Below are positions 10,927 through 22,509 of a DNA stretch of 64,000 nucleotides, piece after piece. The stretch spans positions 930,001-994,000 of the forward strand of contig OX596345.1 of assembly GCA_951394405.1 (NCBI GenBank). Direction: 5' to 3'. Position 1 is the first letter of the stretch, and each line of letters begins with the position of its first letter. A program made the translations under genes and the position numbers. The notes beneath the pieces are model-generated. The model ran no database searches. It worked only from the letters and a program-made list of their open reading frames with translations, and was not told where the DNA came from. Source of the stretch: Coprinellus micaceus (lineage: Eukaryota > Basidiomycota > Agaricomycetes > Agaricales > Psathyrellaceae).

Positions 10927-12362
10927 TCAGTGGCGAGAAGACTTGTAGATTCGGAGCGACTTGAAGTCGAAGAAGGCGTTCTTGAAGGCGGAGGGGTTGT
11001 TATCGACGAAGTCTATATCTCAGAGCGCGTTGGAACGAGGATAAGGGTAGGGTAAATGTGGGGATGAAGACCTCACCGACACATGTAGATGGACAGCCGG
11101 ATTGTGGGTAAACGCTGCCTGCCCAATCACCGCCTACATAACGCGAAGGTTCAGTTCGAGCTTGGGCGTCTATTTACCGTAACTCAGAACTTACAGAAGG
11201 TCACTACAAGTCCAAAGGGTCAGTCAAACTATCTGACGGAGACATCTGTGACTCACAGTTGATGATGATGCTATGAGGACCGAACTTTTCCTTGAAGTCG
11301 CAAAGTTCGGACGCCGGAAAGTACGCGTCTGGTAGCCCCTGTCCAGTCCGATTTTTTAAGCGCCCACCCCAAAATCCAGCCTTTACATAGTCAGACTTAC
11401 CCAGCTTTGAGTATCCACCACTTTCTCTCCTCTCAGGACGCCTCTTGGCACACGGAACGAAGTTCTGGACCAGAACCACACCCTGATGTAAGAGTCGGTT
11501 CTCTCGACCGCGTACCGGCCACCACCGTTTTGGTTGAAAAGGGGGCCGTAGCTGCGTTCGTCCATCACGCGCACGGGACAGCCTACGTTATCGGTACCGA
11601 TGCCACAGGAGTTTTTGGTTGGGGTTCTTTACTCAGTTCATCATCGAGCTGTGCGAGGAACCAGGAGAATGGAAAGACAACCAACGCACCCTTTTTGTGT
11701 TCGATTTTCGGGCATGTCGCAACCTTGGGAGTTGAATATATGTCAGGGGGAAGGGGGTGAGGGCGGTCACGCACCGTCGCTAGTATGCAGGGCAACGTGG
11801 TTGGGACCTTGGTCGTTTACTCCTTCCAAGATATCAACTTCGCCTGCGTTTGGCCATGGAGGACCGAACGACCACACTGCTGGCCATGTTCTGCGCAAGC
11901 GATCAGTCCGGAATGGGAATGAACTGTACTATCAAGCCCCAAGAGCTAACTTACCCACACCCCTCGGGCATGTGCCGGATATCAAACCTTTGGCAGGCGG
12001 TGAGCGTCCACAGTCGACAAAGTAACGCACAGCAGGAAAACGTACACCATTACCGCATTCTCGTATGTATTCTTCGACTTCAGTCGAACAGAGCTCCGCC
12101 CAGGACCGTCTGGGGCCAGTACGGTATGAGAATCCGCACGCAAGACGAAGTGGTTCCAGTGAGCCTGGACTAGCCCTTCGGCGATTGCTACGGTCGCGTT
12201 GACGTAGTTCACCCTTCCATGCGTCGGGTCCGGAATGGCTTCGAACTCGAATCCGCGTAGGAAGTCCTTCCCAACATAGCCCTCCACGAGGTGGTACGAG
12301 AAGGCGCTGGTATAGCGGAGCGAGCAGAGGCAGATAAGGACTAGGATGAGGGGAGCCATCAT
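10927..12362 (-). CDS. GH16 endo-1,3(4)-beta-glucanase, secreted (copy 1)
   Basis: A secreted laminarinase-like GH16 enzyme acting on beta-1,3/1,4-glucans of fungal or plant walls. Nine exons join in phase to 319 residues: 12362-12046, 11987-11955, 11890-11775, 11723-11690, 11626-11401, 11338-11257, the 9-nt 11203-11195, 11133-11077 and 11012-10927. A signal peptide ([20 protein letters not shown]) precedes [13 protein letters not shown]. The family core is [29 protein letters not shown] and the catalytic GEVDILE (two acidic residues flanking Asp). It continues through [33 protein letters not shown] and NLTFCGDWAG, ending [18 protein letters not shown]-like GTATAAA lies about 40 bp upstream of the ATG. 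It is tandem with copy 2 and convergent with NUP96. Confidence 0.93.
11356..11365 (-). promoter_or_regulatory. recurrent decamer GGGCGCTTAA
   Basis: Exact copy on the minus strand, lying within an intron (11400-11339) of GH16 copy 1. This is the one site not in intergenic DNA. Confidence 0.3.
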
Positions 12363-12688
12363 ACAACCTGAGCATGCATTAGGGGACGCAGACGCGTCCT
12401 TTATACGAGGCTGCGCTTAAATGAGCAGAAGTCACCCAAGAGCCGATTTAGCCATCTTCCAGGACGTGCGAGTGAAGCGAGGAAGTGCTCCGCCGTGGCA
12501 ATCGCCTTGACCCAGAGGCCGAAATTGAAGGGGTGGAGGTTAGTGGGGGATCGAGTATATTCGCTGTATTTGAATTTGAAACTATGGCACCACATGCTTC
12601 GAGATGATCGCTACTTTGACATTCGTTGAGCATATTCAGTCATACTAGATCTGGTAAGACTTCTGTAGATTAAGTTATCGGTTGGCTT
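12363..12688. promoter_or_regulatory. promoter of GH16 copy 1
   Basis: On the minus strand, a TATA-like element (plus-strand TTTATAC, 12400-12406) lies about 40 bp before the ATG. Next to it are GACGCGTC (12391-12398) and a partial GCGCTTAA motif (12413-12420). No gene is seen. Confidence 0.5.
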
Positions 12689-14328
12689 TCAAGCGAGCAC
12701 CGTTTGTCCATTGTGACGAGGATGTGACCCTCGTGGGTATTTGTAAATCCTCAACGAATGGAAATCAAAATATGCGCTCGCAAATGCCGCTGGATTTTTG
12801 TTGACAAATTCTAGGTTCGAACGGAGATTAGAGGCTACTTCTGAGCGTGCAAATAAATGCAAAGTAGAGAAGCGTACCATCACAAGTTGAGGGACATCCT
12901 GACTTTGAATAGGCATTACCGGCCCAGTCTCCGCCTAGCGTTGTGGCATTCGATGAGCGCATTCGATACGGCGAGTGATGAAACTTACAGAAAGCCACTG
13001 TATTTTTGGTTCAGGTTAACTTCTCATACATGAAGGGACGTTGACTCACAGTTTACAACGATCCAGTGTTGGCCAAACTTCGATGGGATATCGCAATTCC
13101 TGTTCGCCGGGAAGTATGCCACAGGGGTACCCTTGAAAGTTGAACGAGGGATTCAGCGGCATGATCAAGTACCCGACGGCGACATCGTCTATCCTTACCC
13201 AATGGCTCGTATCTATCCTGTATGCACCGTCTCGGACATCCGAAGGTAGGTCGTTTGCTTTCCTAGACCAGAACCACACTTTGATGAAGCCTTCAGTTCT
13301 TTCCATGGCATACCTGAAAAAGGTTGACGTTGTGAGGGGCGCGTCCTCCAAGATTGAGCCACTTACCATCCACCCCCTTCTCGATTGAATTCTGGGCCGT
13401 AGCTCCTCCTGTCATGTATCCTTACAGGGCAGCCAATGTAGTCCGTTCCAAAGAACCCAATTCCACAGCTTTCTTTGGTTGAGGTCCTAAAGGTCTATTG
13501 GTTCCAGTCTGAAAGCACTTGAATCTGTTCGACACCGTACCCCGTTTGAAGCCGACTTTTGGGCATATCGCATTCTGGTTTGATTGGAAGCTGAGACCAG
13601 TAATGAAATAAATAGACACACGAAGCTTACTGTGGCTTGTATGAAGGGTGACATGGTTAGGTCCTTGATCGTTAACACCCTCCAGGATGTCGATCTCTCC
13701 CTGTATTCGGCATTGTCAGCGAATATTCGCATCCCAAGCGGTCCCAGTTACCTACCATCTGTGGCCAAGGCATCCCGACCGTCCAGACCGCAGGCCAGGT
13801 ACTAGTGAACTGTCATAAGCTCGGAGATTGAAGGTGGAACAAGAGGGTGCGCCTCACCCGCATCCTTCAGGCATGTGGCGTATGTCGAAGCTTAAGAAAA
13901 AGGACAGTAAGTGGGATCAGTACTTAGAGCGAGGAGAATTGTAAACATACACCATTACAGTCCCAGTCCCGTATTGATGCTTTGACTTCAACCTGAAAGA
14001 TTTCCTCCCGGGACCGTACGGTGAGAGGACCGTTTTGGAATCGGGACGTGCCACGAATCGATCTCGTTCTGCAAGTATCATGCCTTCCCCCATAGCAGTG
14101 TTGGCGTCCACGTACGTTCTGTTGAGCTACTTCGTCAAAAGTCTCGCGAAAATCCTGGTACTGTGTCACGTACACTCTGCCATGTGTTGGATCCGGTATG
14201 GCTTCAAAAGCAAACAGATCGAGAAATTCCTCTCCGACGTATTCTTCCGATAGAGCGTATCTCGAGCTCAGAACACTGGAAGCCCCAAGGAGGCATAGAG
14301 ATAGAGCGAGTTTCGTCGGACAGACCAT
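12689..14328 (-). CDS. GH16 endo-1,3(4)-beta-glucanase, secreted (copy 2)
   Basis: A paralogue of the neighbouring GH16 gene. Twelve exons join in phase to 336 residues: 14328-14174, 14118-13951, 13890-13858, 13801-13756, 13700-13631, 13574-13541, 13486-13367, 13313-13199, 13131-13050, the 9-nt 12997-12989, 12934-12878 and 12810-12689. It has a signal peptide (MVCPTKLALSLCLLGASS), [26 protein letters not shown], catalytic GEIDILE, YAMERTEGFIKVWFWSR, NLAFCGDWAG and a C-terminus near FVNKNPAAF..LRIYK. It has introns that copy 1 lacks (one just before GEIDILE, one after GGGW) and a longer C-terminal tail. Corresponding exons of 33, 34, 82, 9 and 57 nt are identical in length in both copies. Confidence 0.92.
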
Positions 14329-14536
14329 CTAGGGCAAGCCAAGGTGATGACGGAACAGAACAACGCGTTTAAGCGCCCAAGTTGGGGTTTCCTCATTCCC
14401 ACGTGGCGCCAGTATTGGTTCCGTCGGTGAGAGTCGCTGCCAGTGCAGGGTGTTAAATTCTGTCTCCACAAAGGGATTCGTAAAATTTGTCATAATGTCT
14501 ACTGAATATACGTCAAGGGTATCCTGTGGATACTCT
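14329..14536. promoter_or_regulatory. promoter of GH16 copy 2
   Basis: A 208-bp gap between two minus-strand genes. It holds a perfect copy of the decamer (minus strand GGGCGCTTAA, plus 14369-14378) about 40 bp upstream of the GH16 ATG, overlapping AACGCGTT. Confidence 0.5.
14369..14378 (-). promoter_or_regulatory. recurrent decamer GGGCGCTTAA
   Basis: Exact copy on the minus strand, about 40 bp upstream of the GH16 copy 2 ATG. Confidence 0.45.
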
Positions 14537-16701
14537 CTATGATAGGGTTTGAGCTAGTTGTGGTATGCGGTCTAGATCTCTCTGTTTTTCTTCCTCTCTC
14601 GGAGGTCGCTCTACATCCTCCTTTTCCGAAGTTTCCTGGTTTGGCGAGGGCCTGTCTGGGGTTAAAAAGAGCAAAATCGTCATGACGCCAAGCATTGCAA
14701 TTACTCTGGTGCGCGTGCGTCGAAGTTAGTCCGTGAGCCAAAGACCAGGAGCATGTAAACACGACGCACGTGGGATGTAGGTTCTTGATTCCGTATTTCT
14801 GTGCAATAGCGCCGGTTATAAATGGCACGGCCGCGCTGCCTGCTTGTCCGAATCCAGTGATCCAACCTACTCCTCCCAGGAAGACTTGTCTGGGGAGGAT
14901 GCGGGCAGCTACGCTGATAGTGATTGGAAACATGGGCCCAAAAACCAGGCCTATCAGAGCGACCATGACGGCGTTCACGCCAAGGTTTGGCACAAACCAA
15001 ATCACTAGCTCAAAGCTTTTCGAAGCATTCGATATGGTCAGGACAGTCTATGGATAAGAGCCAGAGTAGGCGAGACTTACGCGAGTGTCAGTGCGATGTA
15101 GACAAATTGGATACGCCGTTCGCCAACCTAAAGCGAGGTGTCAATCACGGCCTTGATTCAACGGGGCGAAAGGACGAACCCATTTGTTGAGCGGTATGAG
15201 AACCACTCGACTCAGCGTGATACCCCCATAGAACCCAGACGCGATGTATCCTGACGATGGGCCTCCATTTCGAACCTCAATGATGTACGTCACGATCCAG
15301 CCTTCAGCACCATGGTAAGCACGACGGTCTGAACCTTCAAGTCGAAAGGCAGACCTCCGATCGTTACCCCAGCCCCTACATACGCCAACACGAAGAATCC
15401 GAGGAGGTGGACATTCTTGTTCCTCATGATTTGTCCAAATCTTCCTTTCTCTGAGCCTTCAGCCGCTGGCAGTACTTCCCCTCCGTCCTTCAAGGCGTCT
15501 GCAATGGCTGGTCAGTGGGGAGTACCCCACAAACGATGCCCTCATTTACCGTCCAGCCTCTTAAAACGAAAGGCGGTTATTTGGCAAATAAAGTTGATCA
15601 AAATCAGCCCAAGAGTGACGAGATAATGCAATGACCATCTCTCCATGTTCGCGAATTGTGTCGAGACGAATGGAGCCACGAGACCCCCCAGTCCTGCAGA
15701 GATTGTAAGCCTCGTTTCGAGCTTCGAGAGTGGGCGTCTGACCGTAGAACGCTTGAAGGATATTCATTTTTGTCCCCTTATGCCTCGAAAGAGAGCCAAC
15801 AAACCCATTCGCTTGAGCATCCTGGTGATAAACGTGAGCACAGCCAGCCCGCGTGGAACAGCCAGCAAGTGGGCACCTGTAAAGCCAGTCCTACTCCGTT
15901 GAGACCGTTGAAAATCGCGAAAACGGGAAACGGAGGAGCGGCCGCTTGAACGCTATAGACCGCTATTTGCATCATACAACCTGCCGGAGTAAGTCAGCAT
16001 GGAATTAGATAGGCGAGAGGACCATGTGATAGGCACCAAGCACCAGAGTCTAAACGATAGGAAGCGGAGGAGATAAGTACATGAGTTATAACGCTGGAAA
16101 GAGAGAAGAGGGCCCTCACCTTCCCAAATCCCAGCTTGTTCTGGAGCCAGACGTTAACCAGGGCACCGACAATGAAGCCCTGTATCGGACGAGTCAGCTT
16201 CAGGACGTAGTATTAAGGGAAGCACGAATCCTCCTACAATACAGGAGAGAACAAATATGATGGAGACGACGGTGTACCCAACCTGAACAAGAGAGACAGT
16301 TATCAGTTGGACGGTGGATGAGAGGTGGGTTTACGAACGTGATATACCTCCCGCATCCGAGGGATGAGAGGCCCAGTCGATCCGTCGTTCCATCCTATAA
16401 TGAATAGCGTATAACAGAGAGTTCCGTACTGAAAGCGTGAAATGCGTCGTTGCCTTCGCGTTAGGCCGATCGTCTCCGCCGAGGAGCGTCCAGACGCAGC
16501 CTGGAGGGTTTGCGTGTCGATGTCCTTCTCTTTTAACTCCCGGCTAGGTGTGCAAGTGTGGGTCTGAATGTGCGACTCCGGAATCGTTATCTCCTGAGTT
16601 ACATATGCCTCTAAAACCGCTGACTCGACCGAAGACGCTTTGCCATTCGAGTCGCTGGAGGCTGCGAGCGTCTCGGGACGAGGGCACTTCTCGCTGTCCA
16701 T
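14537..16701 (-). CDS. MFS transporter, BSC6-like (copy 1)
   Basis: A plasma-membrane or vacuolar major-facilitator protein of the fungal BSC6-like group; substrate unknown. The start is MDSEKCPRPETLA. A hydrophilic N-terminal tail of about 110 residues precedes the first helix (GTLCYTLFIIGWNDGSTGPL). Short exons continue through VGYTVVSIIFVLSCI, GFIVGALVNVWLQNKLGFGK, a segment around VYSVQAAAPPFPVF, and DAQANGFVGSLSRHKGTKMN. Then come GGWIVTYIIEVRNGGPSSGY, IGLVFGPMFPITISVAARI and GWITGFGQAGSA. The last exon (RVIAMLGVMTILLF..) ends in a charged tail with stop at 14537. I did not fix every exon edge. Segment order matches copy 2 at 17186-19151. Confidence 0.85.
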
Positions 16702-17185
16702 GTTGCGGGGAAGAAGATCACCAGCACATTTCGCCACCGTCGCAACACGGTAGAATATGTACCGAAAATATTGGAATTTGGATCCGGCTATTGATGCATA
16801 TGTTGGTGATCGATGGGAGGGTGGCGCCGGTCCCTGGACCCTGTTGTCTCCTGTCCGAGTCGTGCACACACGAAACCGGGAACCTGCGAATCAGGTCGGG
16901 GAGGGGAAGTAGGTGATTGCGTTTACCCGACATTGTCCCGCTCCCGCTCGAGAGTATCTGTCTCAAATGAAGCCAAGCACCCAGCGGCTGAGGGCGTTGT
17001 AAAGAGGAATTTACATTCACACATGGTGCAGTAGTCACAAGTTCATGCTTCTAACCTTGTCTTCTGATCCCTGCCGTTTCGTGCCGCCTCCCCGAACATA
17101 TTCACTGGATATCCATGAGCAAACAACACGAATTATGAAAGTAGTCCAAAGGAAAATAGCTGGGTAAATGGTATCATGAAGTTCA
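16702..17185. other. intergenic region between MFS genes
   Basis: It holds the 3' flank of MFS copy 2 and the promoter of MFS copy 1, both on the minus strand. No gene is supported. Confidence 0.4.
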
Positions 17186-19151
17186 TTAAACTGTCGTCTT
17201 CTCGTCCTCCTTCTCATCCGCCACTTCTGCGGGTGGGTCTTCTGCGTCTACCAAGGGCTTGTTGGGGATGAGCGCGAATAGAATAACCATGAGTGCCATC
17301 ATCGCAACCAACCTGCAAGAAAAAGACAAGCGGCAGTTAGTTGCTAGCGAGCGTGAGTAAGAAGGCAGAGGGGCATACAGTGGATGGAGACTCTTGATAC
17401 CATGCTTTTCAGAAATGGCACCCGTCATGAAAGGGATCAACGCGCTACCAGCTTGACCGAAGCCGGCAATCCATCCAATTGCGCCAGTGAGAAGCCACGA
17501 TGGGAGAACGCGCGAGGCCTGGTTCATCGCGATGGGGTACATGGGCCCCAGAAGCATGCCGATGAAGGATACCGTAATGGCGTTACCAACAAGCGATGGG
17601 ACAAACCAAATCACAAACTCGAGGCTGGGGGCAATGGCGTAAGTTTCAGGGACTATGGCGCCAAGGGAAAGGAAGACGTAAACGTACCCCAGAGAAAGAA
17701 GGGCGTAGATGTACAGTGCGCGGCGTTCGCCCATCCATTTGTTGACTGGAAGGAGGAGCACTCGGCCGAGTGTCAGACCTCCGAAGAATCCAGAAGAAAT
17801 ATAACCAGACGAGGGACCGCCATTGCGCTCGTTGATGATGTACGTGACAATCCAGCCCCCAATGGTGACTTCCACACCAACGTAGACCAAAATGAAGAAC
17901 GCAAGGAAGTGCACGGTCTTCTCCGACATAATCTGTTTGAATTTGCCGTCCCCTTTGCCTTCGGCGACAGGGCGTACGTATTCACCTCCTTCGTGTAAGC
18001 ACGCTGATAAGGTAGAGTGTAAGGTCAGATACACCAGCTCCGACGCGAAAAGATGAGTGAGACTCACTGTCTTGCTGTTTGAAGCGGAAGATCGCTGACA
18101 AAATTATGGTGTTACACACAGCCAGACCCAGAGACGTGAGGTAGTGGAACGACCATCGGTCCAATTGAGCGAACTGCGTTGCGACGAGGGGAGCAGCAAA
18201 AGCTCCCAACCCTGTCTCAGCAAGCGCCATCAGCTTTTGTGGGGAGGGGAAGAGTCGCACATCCTCACCGTAGACTGCATGCAGGATACCCATCTTGGTT
18301 GCGGGTGAATAGGTAAGGGAACCTACAAAGCCATTCGCTTGTGCATCCTAGAGCGAGGCGGGGTCAGATTATGCCTGGTCAATGTGGAATGTGTGTTGTC
18401 TTACCTGGAGGGCAAGCCCTATGCCGTTGACGACTTGGAAGATGATGAAGGCTGGGAAGGGCGGGGCGGCCGATTGTACAGCGTATGTGATAATTTGGAG
18501 AGCGGCGCCTGAGGTACCACGTGAGTATGCAGGGTTCCCTGACCGTGGCTAGCGGCGTACCCAAAACGAGAACCTAATCGAGGAGGCGATGTCAACTAAC
18601 GCGGCGGCAAGATAGGCACGTCTTCTACACGTACCTTTCCGAAACCAAGCCTGTCGGTGAGCCATACGTTCATGAGGGCACCGATAATAAAGCCCTGAAG
18701 GCTTGTCAGATCAACTTCAACGGAAGAGGGCAAGGAGACTGTACTGAGCAGGCAAGAACGAAAAAGAGTGACACCACGATGTAGCTAACCTGCAGTTTAC
18801 GACAACCCGTTAGATAGCGCGGCAAGGATAAATCGAAAGGAGACGACGAACCCCGTAAACCTCCTGTATCCGCGGAAGAAGGGGCCCCGTAGAGCCGTCG
18901 TTCCAGCCAAGCATGAACATGGAAAAGCAGAGGCCGGCATATTGGACATTGCCAGCCACGATCTGCTTACGGGTCCGTGGTTCACGTTCAGGGGTTTGCG
19001 ACCCAGACGACTCTACTTTCTTCACGGACTCGGAGTCGACGGCTTTGCCATCAGGCGTCGCTCTTGTTTCCGAATCAAGCAACTGGTTTCCGTCATTTGG
19101 CGGGGGAGGGGATTGGGACAACGACGCTCTGGGGAGTATCTCGTCCGTCAT
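17186..19151 (-). CDS. MFS transporter, BSC6-like (copy 2)
   Basis: A major-facilitator transporter closely related to copy 1; substrate unknown. The start MTDEILPRASLS opens a hydrophilic tail of about 70 residues rich in Ser, Pro and charge. The first span is around LCFSMFMLGWNDGSTGPL. Small exons follow: DAQANGFVGSLTYSPATKMG, then a helix pair before FAQLDRWSFHYLTSLGLAV. The long 3' exon carries VTIGGWIVTYIINERNGG, SSGFFGGLTLGRVL, IGMLLGPMYPIAMNQAS and GWIAGFGQAGSALIPF. An intron after SLHPL precedes VAMMALMVILFALIP and an acidic C-terminal tail ending EDEKTTV. Length is near 500 residues, about 11-12 membrane spans. Tandem duplication with copy 1 is likely. Confidence 0.87.
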
Positions 19152-19955
19152 ACCGACTGTAGTACGAGAGAGAGAGAGGTAGACTGAGGTGAAGGAACCT
19201 GAGGCAGGTATTTTATAGTTCAACCCTGCAAACCGACAGGTGCGGTTGGTGTTTTTCCGAGGTTTCTCCGTGTGGGGTATGGGACAGCCGGTGTGAGCGC
19301 CAAGTGGTCAGATGAAAGAAGTTGTAGCAGCGTCGTCGGCGTCAATGGCACGTTATACGACTGGTTGGGTATATGTGAGGGGTAGAAGCTTCCTGGAAAC
19401 TGTGAAACGATAAACTAGCCAATCAGCACCTCCACGAAGACTTGAAATTATTGAAACCTTAGCCCACTTACGAAACAATCGAGTCAAAGTGCAACAACGG
19501 AGCAGAAATCGGTATGCAAGAGGATCCTTCCGTTATCGAGTCAGTTCTTCATTCCGTGCTAGTCGTCAAGGTGGTCGTGTCTCCGACGTGGTCGAGATGT
19601 GGATGGAGGACGAGACTCACGAGAGGCGGAGAGTAGGATCAATTCATCATATGTGTGTACCGCCAAGACAAACTAGAACAAACTTTCGGCTTGCGGCGGC
19701 AGCCCCCTTCAATGAAGTTAGGCACTGGTTCCGTTGTCGAGCTCTGCTGAACAAGATTTCGCGGTTGGGAGATGTGCGTAAGGGAGAGGACAGCGCGTTG
19801 GGAGGGTATATCGTGGATAGATGGGCAATACAACAATTGCGGTATACAACAAGTCCTAGATATAGATAAACTCTACATGGGCCTCAGAGTCCGACATACC
19901 ACGAAGAACGATTGGGGACTCACTACATGTACAATGTACCTCAGCACCGCGTCAG
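19152..19955. other. intergenic region, MFS copy 2 promoter
   Basis: About 800 bp between two minus-strand genes. Arg-rich open frames near 19489-19869 have no supporting splice sites or family resemblance. No gene is called. Confidence 0.4.
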
Positions 19956-20584
19956 CTACTGCTGCTTTCCACCCAACTGACGCGCGAAAGACGCAAGATG
20001 CAGGGTTGATTGCCACCAGAATACCATTGCCAATCCGATGATGCCGTGAAGGGTGCCCCAAACGTTCTCTGGCGTGACCTTGAAGCTCTCGGCGACAGCT
20101 CCAAAGGTGTGGGGAATGAAGCGGGGTGACTGGTAGAGGACTGTCGAAGCGACGCTGTGGTATATGCAGAGTCCGATGGCCAGAGCCCTTTTCCCGGGGA
20201 GGAATTCTAGCAGCACGTTTCAGGTGAGCGGCTCTAGATAAGCTGGCGAAACGAGGACGTACCCGGAAGTCCGAAGCACAGCAGAGCCATGACGCAGCTC
20301 GCAGCTGAGAGTGTCGAATACATCTGGTTCAACGGTATTGTCGGGTACCATCCAAGTGAACGAACAATGGCGCATACCTTCAGGACGACCATAACGGTGT
20401 TGTTCAACTCGATGAATGGCAGGGTGTGCGAGAAGAGCAAGCCCTGGATAACCAACGGAACCTCCAATGCAATGTGCAGGAGGAACACGACGGAACTTCA
20501 CTCACTTCAGCACCTTTCAACCATTGCACCGAGCGATTTCACTACTCACAGAGGACTATGCACTGAAACACCGCCCGAGCTCAT
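19956..20584 (-). CDS. small polytopic membrane protein, unknown function (4 exons)
   Basis: I cannot name the family, though I believe related hypothetical proteins occur in mushrooms. Exons 20584-20550, 20495-20378, 20323-20263 and 20206-19956 join in phase to 154 residues. The start MSSGGVSVHSPL is split off by an intron with donor GTGAGT. The 54-bp intron 20377-20324 is a multiple of three and stop-free, so an unspliced read stays open. Four hydrophobic segments are visible: VVFLLHIALEVPLVIQGLLF, SAASCVMALLCFGLP, ALAIGLCIYHSVASTVLY and LHGIIGLAMVFWW. The motif EFLPGKRA and a C-terminal LGGKQQ stand out. A role in a membrane is sure; the compartment is not. Confidence 0.7.
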
Positions 20585-22509
20585 TGTGACGTGGTGGGAG
20601 AGAAGAGAGAGAGAAGGACGTCAACACCGTGGACGACCGCGATGCAGACCGTTATTGTGGGGGGAGATAAGACGCGTTCCATATGCACGAATCACGCGCT
20701 CGCCCTGATCACAGTCGACAGACCGTGTGCCCGGGATTCTATTCTTAGCAGCGCTGAGTGTTGTCGTCGTCGCCCACAGCGACAAGACGAGGGCAAAGGT
20801 ACTAGTAGTCGTGGATGAGATCGAGATAGCTTAGGAGGTGCGCATGGGCCACAATACCCCTATCTTGGGGTTCTGAGGAGGCCCTTTTACGTTTCTCCCC
20901 TCAGAGCGTGCTATCTGAGGTAGACTAACCTATGCATTTTCGTGTCTCCTCGCGATGCCGGCAAGTATTGGACCATGGACTCGATATCAGCTCCTCGTGA
21001 AGACATCTGAGCAACTAGCGCAGCTCTTCGCTAGGAGGCGCGAACCGGTATCCCACACAGGTTGAAGTCCGGGGCACCGTGCTGTTCGAGGAGCACGAGG
21101 GGGGATATGGGCTAATAAAATAAATGACTCTGGATACGGCCAGGCGCCAGATGGGTGCATCGCCGGTATGCAGCCAAAAGTCAATCAGCCACATCAGTGT
21201 CCAACCTCATATGTCGCTCACCGATGCGGACGGCGAGGCGTAAAAGGGTGGGTGGGGTATTTAGCTTTTGACGCCTTGCCGCGGTAAGTAGACGCCCGGC
21301 AGTGTAGCGGGAGGGTGCATGATGATGTCAGTGACGTCCAACGAATAGCACGCGCGTTCAAGCTCTAAGCGCGTGTGTGCCCACGGGCGCTTAACATGTT
21401 CTAGAACTCGGACTCGAGGCTCCGACTGCGACTCACCTTATCAGAGCGCTGAGCAGATACCTGGATATACTAGGCTATACTCTGGTAAACCGGGGCCAAA
21501 GAATTGTCCCCCAAATTGTCCCCGGCCGATGTGATTGTGATGAACTGAGCAGGTGACCTTCCCGCGAAGCTTTTCTGGGCCCCCAACCTCAACATTTTTC
21601 TCGAGGGGGTTTCTATCTATCTACGCGAATTACGATGTGGGGTATAACCACCGAATGCTCTATAGATTTGCAAATGTTCTTCCCTATTTCCGGGCAGGAT
21701 CGCCTAAATTTGACCCCCACCTGGAGCCCGATCGTAAGGCGAGATAGGCCGCTGGGCTTCTCCCTAAAATGAATTCATATAGCTTACGTACCGTAGGGCA
21801 ACTGGATACGGTTACGACTTGCTTTGGTTCTTGTCGTACCGCTGCTGTAAAAACGGCACACGACCAGTTTTTCTGATAGCGCCCCACCTGTGACATTCAA
21901 TAGATTTGACTGCGCTTCGTAGCTCCATCATTCCAGGCCTTGTCAAAAGCCCCCATGTAACAGCAGGAAGTGGCGGCGTGAACGTCGTATGGATTGAGAA
22001 AGATCGTGCCCTCCTTCCTTTGTGCGACCTCCGACCCACGTTTGTCGGCTGGAGCCTTTGAAATGTGCGGAAGCTCGCCCTGATCCGTATTCCGGCCGAT
22101 GCTTGGCCTCTTTGAGAGGGCTCCTCCGCACTGACATTCTCGTCGTCCTTCTGAGGAGCATGGCCAGATCGAGGTGTAAATTCTTTCCGATTTGTTCCAG
22201 GGAATTCATAGAACTGGGCAGGGATTGCAGCTTTGGGTCGCTTCTGAGGGAGAGTGAACGGCTTGAGGTGATCGCGGTCCGACAGGGTGGGAAGGCCCCG
22301 TGACCGGCAATTAACCCTGCGATGGCGAGTGCCTGGCGTCGCAGAATCAGTACTGCCCGAATTGCATCTTGATTCACCACCACCACCCCTCCCTCCGTGC
22401 TCCACCGCAGCTCCCCCCCTTCGAGGCACACCGTCGCCTCGTCGCACGACGCAGCCACCCAGAATCCTCGTTCCAGGCTAGATCTTAGCCGTCAGGGTTC
22501 TCAGAGCTC
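20585..22509. other. 1.9-kb intergenic region upstream of the bHLH gene
   Basis: No gene is supported. It contains one decamer GGGCGCTTAA (21385-21394) and overlapping minus-strand open frames between 21812 and 22458. Those look like composition artefacts: Arg- and Ser-rich, no domain. A long 5' UTR of the bHLH gene is likely in the last few hundred bases. Confidence 0.4.
21385..21394 (+). promoter_or_regulatory. recurrent decamer GGGCGCTTAA
   Basis: Exact copy in the long intergenic region upstream of the bHLH gene, about 1.1 kb from its ATG. Confidence 0.35.

Noticed and set aside
21812..22458. Two overlapping minus-strand frames (211 and 171 codons) upstream of the bHLH gene
   Set aside because: Translations are Arg/Ser/Gly-rich with no recognisable domain, and neither frame splices into anything family-like.
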